A DNA stretch of 64,000 nucleotides from Alisma plantago-aquatica (taxonomy: Eukaryota; Streptophyta; Magnoliopsida; Alismatales; Alismataceae): NCBI GenBank assembly GCA_963693085.1, contig OY856409.1, forward strand, positions 1,614,561,711 through 1,614,625,710, read 5' to 3'. Numbering within the stretch: position 1 is the stretch's first letter; each line of letters begins with the position of its first letter. Shown here one piece after another: positions 21,805 to 35,733 of this stretch. A program made the position numbers and the translations under genes. The notes under the pieces are model-generated. The model was not told where the DNA came from. It was given only the letters and a program-made list of their open reading frames with translations, and made no database searches.

Positions 21805-24800
21805 TATGCATAATGGATTAGTTAGCTAACTTGAAACACACTTCTTATTTCTATATCTAGTGAGTTATGCTTATATCATGAAAAGTAATTACATAACCTT
21901 ATCAATTGTAATTTTCTTGCAAAATATATCTAGACCATTTTCATCGACAAGGATATACAACCTATCCTTTCTAAGGGCCTCCTACCCTACACCTGATTCT
22001 AGTTGGGGAGAACTCAATCATCAATGGAAAGTGATTATTAGGATATTCTATCTTTCATAACTACTATTGACACCACAATGATATTAAATTAAAATTCTCA
22101 ATGAAGTTTATGTATCCTTTTTGGTGCCATTTTCTAGAAAGAGACTCAGAAAATGATGAATTATGTATAAAATATACAAATTGTTGGATGTATGTCTTTA
22201 AAAATTCCATTGAATGCTAATTTTAGTTTTAGAGAAATACATGACTTGATTCTCTTGGTAAAAACTAATGAATGTAGGAATCAGATAAAAGATATAAACT
22301 TTTGGATGGCTTTCTTTCAATTCATATGAGTTGAGATTAAGATCATTTCCACTAGATTTCTTGTAGAGAAAGTCATTTTTCACCAGTACATGCATTGAAC
22401 TCTTGAATTAACTAGTTGTATTTTATATGGAAATATCTAACAAACCTCTCAAGTGTAGGATTTTATCAGTAATGTGGTCGGACAATTTTCTATAAACAAT
22501 AGATAAACAATGAAGAGCTTATACAAGTAATTAAATCCAATACATATTACATAAAAGAACAAAATACTATATATATCATATTTGTAAAATATCTAATTTG
22601 TGGTTTCACAGATCCTAATATAGGAGTGTGTGATTTTCCTAGCATCACTGAAATAGTTCTATTATACACAAAACAAGTGGAATGAATATTAACTTTAACA
22701 TATAGGTGTAGTAATATAGTATATGTGTCAACATTACCTCATTTTTAAACAGAACAAAACAAATAAATATAATTATTAGCAATGTAAATAGGGCATTGTA
22801 CCATATATGAAGTACAATTTGAATATCCCCCCTCAATTTGTGTTGTTTCTTCCCCTATTTGTTAGATTTTAGGAGTTTAAGGCTAATGACCTATTTTCAT
22901 CTAGTAAGTTTAAGTTTTGTTTCCTCCCTTTAACTTGCGAAAAAGCAAGGAGGGGGTAAAAAGTAGAGTTTCGATTTGAGCTCAAAATGAAGTATCATAG
23001 CCAAAAAGATGAAACTAGCGTGATATTCCTAATGATGGAAGTAATTATTTTGTTAAGTGTCCATCTTGATGAAAAAATAAGGTATTATATAACAATAATG
23101 AAAAGCAGAGATGAACATCTCAATATATCATCACATTTATATAATATATTGAGAAAATTTTCAAAGTAGTAACTTTGAGATAAAAAATTAATGGTGACCT
23201 CTCATGCATATAAATAATTAAATTATACCATTTCTTACAATTTGAGAATACATAAGAAGTTTTTGGGCATAACAAGAGTTATTGGAACCCTAATGAAATT
23301 ATGTTTATCATATTCAAGATGAATAATAGAATATTGGAATATACATGGTGATGATTAACACATGAAGAAATGAAAAACTACATCAAAAGAAAAACAGGAT
23401 ACATATATCCTTACATACATTCTTCCCCAAAATACAACATTTGTGAGTATAAATAAAGCATGAGAAGATAATATAAGATACAAATAAGTGTGAAGGAAAC
23501 TAATCAATAGTAGAGTAAAAATATGTATAATCAATAAGTATATATAGATATAGTTGTGGTTTCCTCATCATTATCCTTATTTCATTATGGGATCCATTAT
23601 AGATAATCATCACTAGAATTTTCTTTCACTTCTTCATCTTGTTCTTCTTAAACCTCTTCATTCCTTCTTTCATCTCCTCCTCATCATATATTGACATATC
23701 TCAAGTATATCATCAACAAATTGTGTTATTCCAAGTCATTTAACAATGGGAAACAAGAACTTTTCCTAATAAATTGAAAAAATACAAAAAATAGTATGAA
23801 AACTTGGTGGTCTATGAAATAGATGAGTGTTGGAGGTGAATTCGTGGAGGGATTAAGGTTTACATTACAATATTTTGGATGAAATTGGTTGTATGAATAT
23901 GAGGCATTGTCTATGGATGTGGAATGATGTGTATATGGTTTGAGGTAGTTAGATAGATTGGATTCTATTTAGTTGATGTTCATGTTCTGCATGATTGTGG
24001 CCATGTTATTGTTAATATGATTTTGAGATTTATAGATGTACTCATTAACTTGACTAAAAGTGTTGCTTTGATGTAGGATACAAACCAAAGGGTACTGGAG
24101 CGAAGTCATCTGGGAAGCATGAAAGGAAGAAGAAGGTATGGAAGCAGTCATTGAGGGGGAAGGGAGTTATTGGGTGATTGTGTTAGGAAGGAAAGAAGTC
24201 TCTAGTTGGATTTGGTGAGGTGGAAAGATTTGATGAGAAGCATAAGGAGCGAAGTTATCAATCATGTATGTTGGCTAGGGGAATCTCAACGATTGGGGGC
24301 ATTATTGCTTCTTAGAGGGGAGTGGGCAAGTGTGACAATACAGTGTCATATTTTGTCACATGCTCACATGATTTTTTATTTCACATCTAATAAGAAAATT
24401 TGTGACTTGGGAGATTGAGCCGTAATCTTGGATGGATAAACTTTAGGATCTACTGAGACCTATATCAAGATTTTAGAATCGATCAAAGTGCATTGTTGAT
24501 TCATTTGTTAGATCACATGTATAAATATCTTAGGAAATGGTGTTTCAAAAAATTAGATAGACCATGTTATCATAAGGGACCCTTTACCTTGTGTTCTTTT
24601 TTTTAACCAAAAGAATTCAAGTGATGTTGGATTTATCCATCCCATTTGACAAAACATATATTTATGAGTTAATAAACAAAACATGGACTTTTTTGGCATT
24701 TTATTCTTTAACAAGTTTGTCTTACTCGATCATGATCAATTTTTAAGTTTGATGTTAACTTATGGATGTAGTTTTAGTCATATTTTCAACTTCATTTGAA

Positions 24801-27800
24801 ATTATCATTTCTCTTTAGAAAAAATTGCAGTTATTTTTCCTTAGTTTTGTGATACTTTTTGAGCTTTTTTATATAACTCTTGACTTATTTTTTATTCTAT
24901 AATTTTAGGGTTTTGATATTATACTTTAGGTGCATGGCTTGTATTTAGTTCAATATCTAACCATGGATGTCTCCCATAGAGGTTCTGTTTGTCGATCCAA
25001 AAACCAAGGAGGTCCTCACCTACTTATGACACCCATGAAAGCCTTCAACAATGGTCCCCATAAAGGCCTCCATAAATTTGAAGTCATCTTAACACCCACG
25101 TTTAGACACCTACCGTGAATGTGCCCATAAATTGCATTATATAGCTGCCCATCAACCCCTCCACTTGTGCCTTTTTCTCTTTCCTACTCCCATCCTATAA
25201 ATAGAAATCTACAACCTCCATAGTGGGAATCACTAGGTAGTTAAAAGGTTTCTACTTCCACACACCTCCTCTACTATTGTTGACACTTCAAGGCTCCCAA
25301 ACTTGAAAGAGGGTATGCCATCGAGCGCCATCTATCCACTCCACCCCAACACTTACAGGACACCTGCTCAACCATCAAAAGGGTAGATCTAGAATGAGGA
25401 TAACTATCAATATTGATGTATGACCACCTAATGACCATCTAAACATTCTCATAGTGCTGCAATTCAATACCCTTATCACCATAATTGAAGGATGTTGTTA
25501 CACACCGTGGATGCATGCCTTTCACCTACAGTGATGATGACTTCTGTCATCTTTCCTTGTTGATGTTTTTAACATGATGATGAACAAATAGTACCCTCAC
25601 TAGGGTTTAAGGAGTATCCTTGTGAACTATTGTTGTTCCTTTACTTGCATCTAAGTGTGTTTGAACCTGGTTGGTTTAGAATCAATCGCTGACAACTGTT
25701 AATCTTACTTGATCATTACTTTTGCATGTCCATTTGTTCTTGGATGAAGAGCATTTCCAACCTAAAACCTAGGATACTGGCCTAATTATGTAAAACCCTT
25801 TATTAGAACATTGGATAGGTTCTTTGTAAGGCAAGGGGCATATTATCTATAGATAATGGGACAACAAGCCTTTAGTGATACCTTTCAAGGTAGAATCCAC
25901 ATTCCAAAAGAACAAAATTTACTTGACATCATAATTTATTTCTTTACATTTGTTTATGACGCAGGGAGAGAGAAATTACAGGTAGCAATGGTGAAACCCA
26001 CTTGCCCTAGTGATTCAATCCATTTGATAACTCGAACATTGGACTTTTTATACTTATTGTTTTTTTAATCAACCAATTATCAAAATTGTGTGATAGTTAT
26101 TCTTTCTAATTTGTATAATTGAATAGTTAACTTTTAAAAATGTTGCCCTTTGCTTGGATTCATAATTGTATTGTGATATGATTGTTCTAATTTTTGGTGG
26201 TGTTTGTCGTACTATAGATAAAAACTATAATTCAACCCCAGTGAATTTGAGGGTAAGAAATTATCACATCAGTAATCAATGATGGGATAAAGATCGAAGT
26301 CACATAAATCACTACAATCCACTAGATAACAAGAATGGAGATGTTGTGGTAGTAAGTATTTACATATGTTCTACAACTACTTGGATAGTAAATATGATTA
26401 TTTGAAAACACATGGTTAAAAAACTATACAAGGAGGAATCCTACCCACCTTACTATAAGATTTTTTATATTTAGAAATGAAATGGGGAAGAGAGGCCCCA
26501 AACTAAGGTACAACTAGTTGGGAAATATTGAGGTGAGCTTCAAGTTGGAACAAAACAACTAGTTCTAAATTTTTGAAAGAGTGATACCATATACTCCATT
26601 TTATATTTCACAAACACATGTGGGTTATTGGTTTCCTCAATGCAAATAAAGACAACAGGTCTTACAAGGGTTTCTTCCTACGATCATCATTTGGGATGTT
26701 TAATGTGAAATGTACCCAATCTTGATCACATATGTTATGCCTTATTTTCCATTGATTGGATGTCCTTAAGAGAGTCTTAGATGTTGAATTTAGTAGTCAA
26801 AATTGAAAATCCTTCTAGCAAAAATTTCTTATTGAAATTCAACTAATGTATATTTCATAACCTAGACTTTTCATTGACTTTTAGTTTGGAAAGTTATTTA
26901 CACCCGATGGATTTGGGTTTCCTACCCTAGAAGTTTCTTGAAAACCTATTTTATGCCTAATTCTCACAATTTGTTACTTCTTTGCATATATAGGGAAGGA
27001 TACTCACTTTTCAATATTGTAGAAATTATCTTGATGAAAAAACTAAGGAAGTTTTTCAAGATTTAAATTCAATTTTCAAATTAGTTGCAAATTTCAAGAT
27101 GTCCTTCATAAAGTTTAGTTATCAACATTTTATCTTGAATCTATTTTAACTTTTTATGTAACATATTAGGATTAAGAGGTTTAATGAAGATCATCCTCTT
27201 CTTCTCAGGTATAAACATGAGCAATGAAAATTTCATTATTAATTGATTATTGCACATAGAGTGTGGTGTAATTTTACATTTTTAGCTCCATGACTAAACA
27301 TTTTCAAGTTGATAGTAGTAATAAAACCATACTAGAAGGGGACAAAAACAAATCAGATTTCAAAATATAACTTGCTTCATCCATTGAACTTAATTACATG
27401 ATCCTAAGAGGTTACAAGTTCCACTTTTATGATTTCTACGAATTCAATATCTAACATAATCAAATTCTCTTCAAGAAGCTATTGAAAAGTTGTTGAATGT
27501 AACATACAAAATGGAAAAACATTTGATGTATCTCGAAGTCTAAAAATTGATGCAATTTCTCATAACAAGATTGAAATAATGCATAATTTTTTCAAGAAAA
27601 TGTTATATTAGGTCTTGAGGTGATAATTTATAACATGTTGGCCTAATGGACCTTATATACATTGGTTTTGATAATTTAAATATTTCCTAAATTGTTATTA
27701 TAAGTATGTGATTGAATCTTTCATGTTTACTTAGTTAGAAGTTAAATCAAATGGACATTGCCAAATTCTATTAATTTGATTAGTGACTGAATGTAAAATA

Positions 27801-29899
27801 AATAAATTATCCATTTATTTTATTCTTGTATTTGACATAGTATTATTGAGAAGATGATATTGATTACCCTTAGTTAATTATTGGAAGCCACTTGGGTCAT
27901 TAAATATTATTGGATAATGCTCTATGAATAAAATGATTTTTATAATCTAATAGATGGATTTATTTTTGGGTGAACTCTTAGTTCATCTAAGATGGTGGTC
28001 GGATGAACTCATAGTTTAAACAATAATAATTCATTTTTTTAGACTGAAGAATCATTCTTGATTGAGTTGTTAGTTTGACTAAAAACCATCTTGGCAAAAA
28101 TTTGATTTGATCAATGAGTGTTCAAAAGATCATCTCAATCAAATGCATAGCTATTGGTGGAATCAAAGCTTGATGTTACACATCTTCAACTGCAGTCATA
28201 TCTTGTCCAAAGTTCAACTTGGTCCAAGAAAATGTTTTCCAACTATGATTATCGATTGCATAACTAATTGTTAAAAGGAAATATGAGCTCTTCAATATTT
28301 ATAAGACAAATAACTCTCCTTTTAGACACCTTAGGACTACTCTTAATATTCCTACAAATAAGAACCATATGCAACCTTTCTAATCACACTTGAACCATAG
28401 TTATTTTTTAGGCATTTTATGTTTTATGACGTTGTAACTAGTTTGCTAATTTTAAGTTTGAGCTTCTCCTTCTAATTCATCTTGAATATATTTAGAGAAG
28501 CTAAAACAATTTCCCTACTGATTACATTGGCATTCTTCTTTCAATATCTTAAACCTTGATATGACAGTGTATCCATAGGTGCTTAAAGATAAGGCAAAGG
28601 CAACTAAAATTTGTGCATATGAGGAAGGCTCCCCACTTTTATGATAGGTCAAGGCAAATATAGAAGATATTAGGTTTCCTCCCCTTTGTCGCAAGAGAAG
28701 GAGGAGTGACAATCTCCCACACCCATAAGTAAAAGGAAATCGTTGGTGATCTCCTACAACTAGGATCAAAAGTACATTAGTTTGATTATCAAATTTGACG
28801 TTTATAATTTTGAATTGAACTAATATTACTTAAATATATTGTTTTACCCAAAAATGCTACTTACAAATCTGAAAGGGGTCTTCTTGATGTCTGAAACACC
28901 TTATATCATGTATACACCTATTAAATTCCTTCTTCTTCCCCCATGTTGATTATTTTTTCAAGAAGTTTGATTGAAGTCTTTATTGTTTAATTTTTATTTT
29001 TTTTCTAAGTTTGTCTTCTCGATTCCATCTAGTCTCTTCTTTAATAACACCATTATAGTTAATAATGTATATAACTTTTCAAAATCTTTAGCTTCTTGAT
29101 TCTTATCATGCTTTGTAATATTCACATAGGAGTGTTAGTGAGTTTGGAGTTGTCTTTTAAAAACAACTACAAGTGTGAGACTTATATTGTTAACAAACTA
29201 TAAGTACATGCAGACATGGACCCTAAAATAACCAAAGCCATTCCAAATTCATAAGTTCCACATAGGCTATCAACCATTACAAAAAAACACCATGACTTTT
29301 GGAACATTGGCTAGCATACTCCTATATGCAAGAAAAACACTAAATAAGAATGACATGCAAGACAAGGGGTCTAGATAAACAACCATGGTGTATCCTCATA
29401 ACTTCAAACAGTCATAATACTAAGCCAAAAGTCAAATAATAATATGAAACCCTTCATGCAACAATGACACATCTAGAACTTAAACAAGCATGACTGACAA
29501 TAACTCATTGTATCTTAATTTTCTTATTTTTTTTAGAAATAACTCCCCAACATCCATATGTTTCCCATACATCTAATGTTTATTCATGAACATTGTATAA
29601 TACTTCTTCATCCTCTTTGTCTTGAGGACTTATATATGATTGATATCTAAGAGAGAATCCATTCTTCTGCACATTACTTGGTGATTGAGTATTTAATACA
29701 CTCAGACACAGGTTGAACCTGAACACATTGTTGACCATTACCTAGACCGATTGTAAAACATACATAGTAGATGTGCAAAACGTAATTATATCTTTTACAT
29801 GAGTAATGAACACTTTATCTATACCTTTCCCTTCTTCTATGACATTATCATTAGAAGGAACTACTTTTCATAACGTAGGCCACCTACACTTAGAAAATA
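21805..29899. other. AT-rich intergenic DNA, no feature recognised
   Basis: About 8 kb with only short chance frames (all under ~90 codons) and no protein motif, structural RNA or repeat pair that I can defend. A TATA-like CCTATAAATAG at 25195-25205 and TATTTATAAG at 28297-28306 could be relics of LTR promoters. A minus-strand frame at 23969-24151 has a Gln/Asn-rich tail that is weakly like an Athila gag tail, but I do not call it. Confidence 0.5.
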
Positions 29900-31567
29900 T
29901 GGATATTAGTCTCTTCGACTGAGTTCTAATATTTGTAATTGTATCTTTCCTAATTTTTCCTTCCCCCACAACTATACGAGTTCATAGTAGTCAAGATTGT
30001 ATCCTATAGGAGCATCAACTATTAGGAGCAGGAGTTATTTTTTAGATCTAGTTACTAAAACAAAATTGGTGTGCATTCAAATTAATTTGACAACTAAGAA
30101 ATAAATGAACTTAAACAAGGATCACTTGAATTAAAGATTCAACTTTGATTAGAAATTATGAGAATCAAGGTTTCCCTAAAATATCCATCATGAAGCAACA
30201 ACAACTCTAAACTAACCAGAGTAATCACTGGGGAAGTTCTAGTTCTCCACCCCTTTCAACATCATACAATTGTTCTAACTTTCTATAGCACTGTCATTCA
30301 TATACACAGATGAAATCCACCAAAAACCTTCAGATCCCCAACATTATCTAGTCATTTCAAAAAATTACGCTATTATGGTATATCCTTACTTCATGCATAC
30401 CCTCTCACATAATAAGCAAAAAAAACACGTACAAGATGGCCAATGTAGAATAAATTTAAAAATCAACACCATCAAAGAAAGTGATTAATCTAGCATTATG
30501 TACAAAATTTATCATTCAATAAGATATGACATGTGAGTTACCATCTCATGCCAAAGAAGGAAACTTCTACTCATGCATGGATGAATATAATAGGCAAAAA
30601 TAGTGGAAACATAGAGTTGGACATCATATGAAAAAGAAACAACTCTTATCCAAATTGGGATACCCATTTGGTTAATTCATTGGTTTGTTATCAAGAGGTT
30701 CAGGTTCAAGCCAAGGTGATGACATGAACAAACTCTATTGTCTGGGTGGAGAAGGAGGATATAGCAAGAACCCATATCGGGAGGCAAGTCTTTGTCCTTG
30801 ATTGTTGAAAACTCTACAAGAATTTTCCCCTTTAATCTTGGTCAAAAGATGGTGACAAGATCTACTACGATCGAGGAAGAAGGAAAAGGAAATGGTGAAT
30901 ATTATCTTCCAAGAGAGGTCCTCAAGCCTTCTAGTCATCCTTGGTTTCCTCTCCTTGCTTGTCTCTCTTCTTTGTTTGAGTTAGGCTCCAAATGATCTAT
31001 GATAATCGTCCCATGACAACTAAGAGTCATATAATTAGAAGTAGGATGGTTACAACCAGAGTTGAGTGAAGTCGGTAGGTGACATGACATGTAGGGTGGC
31101 CAACACGACATGGCATCTATGTTCTTAGCAGTTGTGACTCACACAGATCCTGTGACATGATCTGTACATGGTACTACATGTAGTGCAACATGAGAATTAT
31201 ACAACATTACACCATATTGAAAACATAGTGTATGAGGCCAACACACCATGTTGGTTCTTTGCTATTGCAGTCAATTTATTATCAATTTACAACATCATGT
31301 TGGATGGCCTACAAAGTGTGTTCTTGGTTGTTTTATAGCTCTCAACTTGTATATTCATGTGTAGTTGGGATATGAGTCAAGAACTGAAATGTGATCTTCC
31401 CTTATTCATTTTATTACAAAAATATGGTGCCTACAATCAAAACATTGGAACAAGTGAGGATGACATAGAAATATAGATATTAGCATGATTAGAGGTAACT
31501 TTGAGCAGAATTGGGTTGATAAGTGTGGGAAATGTTGGTAAAAAGGCAATAAAAATTGTGCACATCA
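29900..31567 (-). repeat. 3' LTR of the Athila/Tat element
   Basis: It aligns over about 1.6 kb with 56165-57755. Shared blocks include ATTATCTAGTCATTTC, AATATGGTGC and CTACAATCAA with AACA near 31430, and the AAGAGTCATATAA block near 31020. On the minus strand it starts TGATGTGCACAAT at 31567, directly after a TTTTCTTGAGCACAAGCAAT stretch typical of the end of these elements. The left edge is approximate. Frames at 30735-30995 are LTR sequence, not genes. Confidence 0.75.
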
Positions 31568-34500
31568 AATACTCCTAAGCTGGAACTATTGCTTGTGCTC
31601 AAGAAAAATGAATCATGGATATATTGTTGAAGAAAGTAGCAAGCACATGCATCAAGTTAATGTAATGGAAGAAATAATTCAAGCCAAATCAACTATATAA
31701 TCAAAGAGTTTTTCAATTAACAATTAATTCAACTCGTTAACCCAAGTTAAAATATTAAGTTTGAAAAAGGTAGTCAAATCTAATTGGAAAATCAACCAAA
31801 CACTATTTAGTAAATATAGATGAAAAGACCAAAGAAATAGTTTAGACACAACTTGGCCCTCTCAATTAAAAGGATAGTAAAAGATGTAATTTGGGTTGAT
31901 AACAAAAATTTAAGATTGATCTCTTTGCTTATATATAATGAATGAAACAACTAAGCATAAGTTTAGTCATTCAACTACCAAAATAGGCTTATGCACACAT
32001 GGAATTCTGGTTGGGTTTAATTCACCCTCTTAATGGCATAACACCCAATGATCATGGACATATTACATATGCACTAGGTTGGCATGCTATGTGGGGGTTT
32101 AACCATCTTTAGCAGGAAATAAGAGTAATTCAGTGATGATAAGACATGGTAAGCTAGTACCAATTAGGCTCCGCTTAGCAACCTCACAACACTAGAGTAA
32201 TTCATTTTCTCCGTAGTATAAGATAGTTATATTGAGTTGCATATTGTGACCTGATCTCCCTTAAATGAAAATAAAAAAATCCATATGGTGGTTAAAAACT
32301 CAATTAATATTTAATAAAGGCATCAATAATGCTAAACAATTTTGAATTTTTTTTTAATCCAAAAAGATTAGGTCATTATATGTATTGAACAATCATAGGT
32401 GAACGAGAAGAGCATGTAGGCTAAAGGTGATAAATGAAAAAGAAGAAGGTATACTTGGCAAACAAAATCATATGATTGATGCATGGCTTATACAAGAACT
32501 ATTCAACTGACATTGAAATGATAGAGGACAAATGAATCAACAATAACCCAATATGAGAAGTTAGCCTCTGAACACACAAGATCTTAATACTTTTTAAAAA
32601 CAAAAATAAAGTGGGGAAAGGAAATGAAAAGCAACACTACCGGTTGGTTTCTCCCTCCTTAGGCTTGAAATCTAGTGTCCACACTATAGAAATCAAGCAA
32701 AGAAAGTTCAATTAGGTACCTAATCATGGAAGAGAATGTCAAAATGGGGGACTTGTGTCCTAATGTGTATCACAAAAATGTTGAGTCAGTGTATAATCAT
32801 ACTCTATGTAAGGGGGTTCCTCTTGTATCACAAAAATGTGTATCACCTACTATCTTTTTAAATTTGCAAAAAATGATGGAGTACAAAATATTTGATATTT
32901 ACCTTGTAGTTATGAAGCATTGCTTGTAGGAAGAATAGGTTTAGCTTTCCCACTACTTCACTAAGATTCTTTCAATGCAAACAATCCTTCCTCTTAAAAG
33001 CCTATGAATATAGTGAAAAACATGAATATGAGAAGTCCTAGATGATGGTGCCATGTAGATAATCTCTTCAGTGATTTTACTCCAAAAATTATTTGGCTCG
33101 AATATGTCAGGAAGGACAACACTATCACCAAGGTGAAATTAGTGAACTCACATAATTTCTTGAAACTTAACAAATAAAGTTTATTAAAAGTCTAAAGTGG
33201 ATGATGCCAAATGGCTCAATGATGTTCTGTGAATCATCTTTAGTCTTGATTGTCACAAGAAATTTACATGTTAGGCAGGGATATATGTCAACAAGGTCAA
33301 ATGCAACAATCATGCATCCCCAAGTTATAGAATAGCTCTATCCATTCATCATGGAAACCTAGGGTACCCATGTTGTTCGTGCAAGCAAACATTGTGATGA
33401 AAATTTGTCATATGACCAATCGTTAGTAAATTACATCCTCATCTTTAGTGAGAGTGAAATGCAAGGAAGTGAAGGTGTCAAAACTAGCCGAAGATGATTT
33501 TGCACATGGGAGTTTGGCAATATCCTTGCAAGGTCCCATGGTGAATAAGTGATGTGGATTGGATAGGAAGATCTCATAACATGACTAGAGCATAGCATGG
33601 ATCCTTAGACAACTTGGAAAGAGCATAAGGGAAGAAGGTGATGACCAAATCTATCGAATAGGGCTTAAAGAAGCACAACAACATGTGGATTCCCTACATG
33701 ATAAATAGAAGTATGATGTGGTGATGCTTTGTGGATGCAAATTTGTGGATGGTATAAGATTGGAAATAGACATGATCAATAGGCATGCACCTTTTCTTGA
33801 TGGTGTCACAAATGACAATGTCTATAGTTGTAGTTGGTGGTACCCAAGTAGATTGATATAGCATGCAGAGAGTTGTTGTGGAACTCACAGTGGTATGTTA
33901 TTGATGAGAGAGCCACTTTATCTAGCGATGATGTAGGAGACAAATAGATCATGGTTGTGAGAGAACAACACACATGAAGAAGGAGAGTTGCCACTGAGGG
34001 TGGCTAAAGGTTAATTGGGGGAAATGGCATCATATATCCTTAACATGGAATGAGGTAGAATAGAGTTTATTTCAATTTTTTTCATAAGTGAGTTGTGGAA
34101 AGGGGCAAACCCTATATTATAGCTACTTACACATTGTGTAAGAGGAATACATGTAGTGTTGATTGAATGATGTGTGATGGTTTGTTGCAAGGTAGATGTT
34201 GTGTGGCTGACCCACACAGTGTGTCAGTCAATCTCTTCTATTTGCTAAAAATGTGTCGAGGTTGCAATGTAAATGCTAAGTACACAACCAAAACGTTGTG
34301 TTGCTCATTTTTTGTAGCTTTCTGGCCATTATGGTCTCATGGGGGACAACATTGTATGTTTGTTACATGTCGTGTTGCAGAAATGTTGTTCCAAAGTGTA
34401 GTTATTGAATGATTCTTCAATTTGAGACATTTGTACCTACAATAAAGATTCAAATTTGATCACTAGAAGGATTAAAACCAAGATATTAACCATGAGGTTT

Positions 34501-34600
34501 GAATTAAAACAATAACTATAAATGATAAGACTGTAATATTGTAGGGTCATCTTCTACAAAAGTACTTCATTTAAAATCTGGAGTGAGAATATTCATCATA
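31568..34600 (-). other. 3' non-coding region of the Athila/Tat element
   Basis: This is about 3 kb between integrase and the 3' LTR. Athila/Tat elements often carry a long 3' region here, sometimes with an env-like frame, but I see no frame longer than 81 codons and no membrane-protein signature. At 34190-34400 short inverted motifs such as CCACACAGTGTGTC look like LTR sequence, so a further LTR fragment may be embedded. Confidence 0.5.
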
Positions 34601-34609
34601 TTTAACTCA

Positions 34610-35733
34610 CATTAGAGAGGGAGTAAGTGTCTCCCTTATCAACCGACTCTCTTGGGGTATATATCTTGATGTTTTGTCCATTAACTTTGAAGGTGGATTT
34701 TTTGGCTTGCAATTCTATAGCTTCATGGGGAAAACTTTAGGAACTATGAATGGTTTGAACCAGTTGGAACGTAGTTTTCTAAGAAAAAGTATCATTCTTC
34801 AATTGAATTGTAACAATTGGTCACTTGTTGAGAATTCTTATGTCTAATCCTCTTGTCATGCCAATTGTTTTTTCTCCTCATATATCTTGACGTTTTCATA
34901 TGTGTCTAAGCAGAGCTCTTCCAATTCTTAGAGCTGTAGCAGCCTTCTTTCTCCTACTTCTTCATGTCTTAGTTGAGGAACTTGATTTCCTAAAGTCTTT
35001 TTATTCAAGTTCAAGAGGTAGATGACAAGATTTTCCATAAATCAGTCTGAATGAAGTTATTCCAATTGGTGTCTTTCTAAGCTATCCTCTAGACCCCTAA
35101 TGTATCATTGAATTTCAGCATCCAATCTTTTCTTGAGCTTGACATTGTCTTGTCTAATATTTCTTTTGGTTTTCTATTAGAAACTTCAACTTTTCATGTA
35201 GTTTACATTTGGTATGGTGTTAAGATTTTGTTCTTACTCCATATTTGCTCAATATATTCTTCAAGTTTCTTTTATTGAAAATACTTCCTCCATCAGATGC
35301 AAGTGCCCTTGGTACAACAAATCTATGAAATATAATCCTATGAACAACTTGGAAATTAACTTTTCATCAAGATATTGTATAGGTATTTCTTCAACCCATT
35401 TCCATACATATTCACAAGTGATAAGGACAAATTTATATTAGCATGACAAAGGGAAGTGGCCTATGTAGTCAACACCAAAAAAATTATATTTTCAATATTC
35501 ATAATTGAATTGAGTGTAGTTCCATTTCTCTTAGAAATTCCTATTAATATTTGGCATTAATCACATGACTTAACAAATGCATGGACATCTCAAAACAATG
35601 TTGGCCAATATAAAGATGCATTAAGAACCTTAACCTCTATTTTGTCTCCTCTTAAACGTCCTATATGGGGAGAGGAGTGAAATTTTGAAATCACACTTGG
35701 AATCTCCTCATTTGGAATACATCTTTAGGTCAG
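34610..35733 (-). pseudogene. Athila/Tat integrase relic (main part)
   Basis: On the minus strand it opens just after the solo LTR with RCVPNEEIPSVISKFHSSPH-like sequence, corresponding to the His-rich start of the integrase zinc finger, followed by LYWPTLF and a CD-CQ relic (about 35560-35600). The central core reads partly as FFGVDYIGHFP (about 35470), and the C-terminal part near 34690-34730 reads QAKKSTFKVNGQ. The DDE triad cannot be verified because of frameshifts. The first few codons lie on the other side of the solo LTR at 37788. Confidence 0.7.
35729..35733. other. Target duplication of the solo LTR, left copy (GTCAG)
   Basis: GTCAG here and GTCAT at 37783-37787 agree at four of five bases, as expected for an old integration. 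Confidence 0.7.

Noticed and set aside
23969..24151. Possible Athila-like gag tail on the minus strand
   Set aside because: Only an Asn/Gln-rich composition supports it. No gag core, protease or LTR is nearby.
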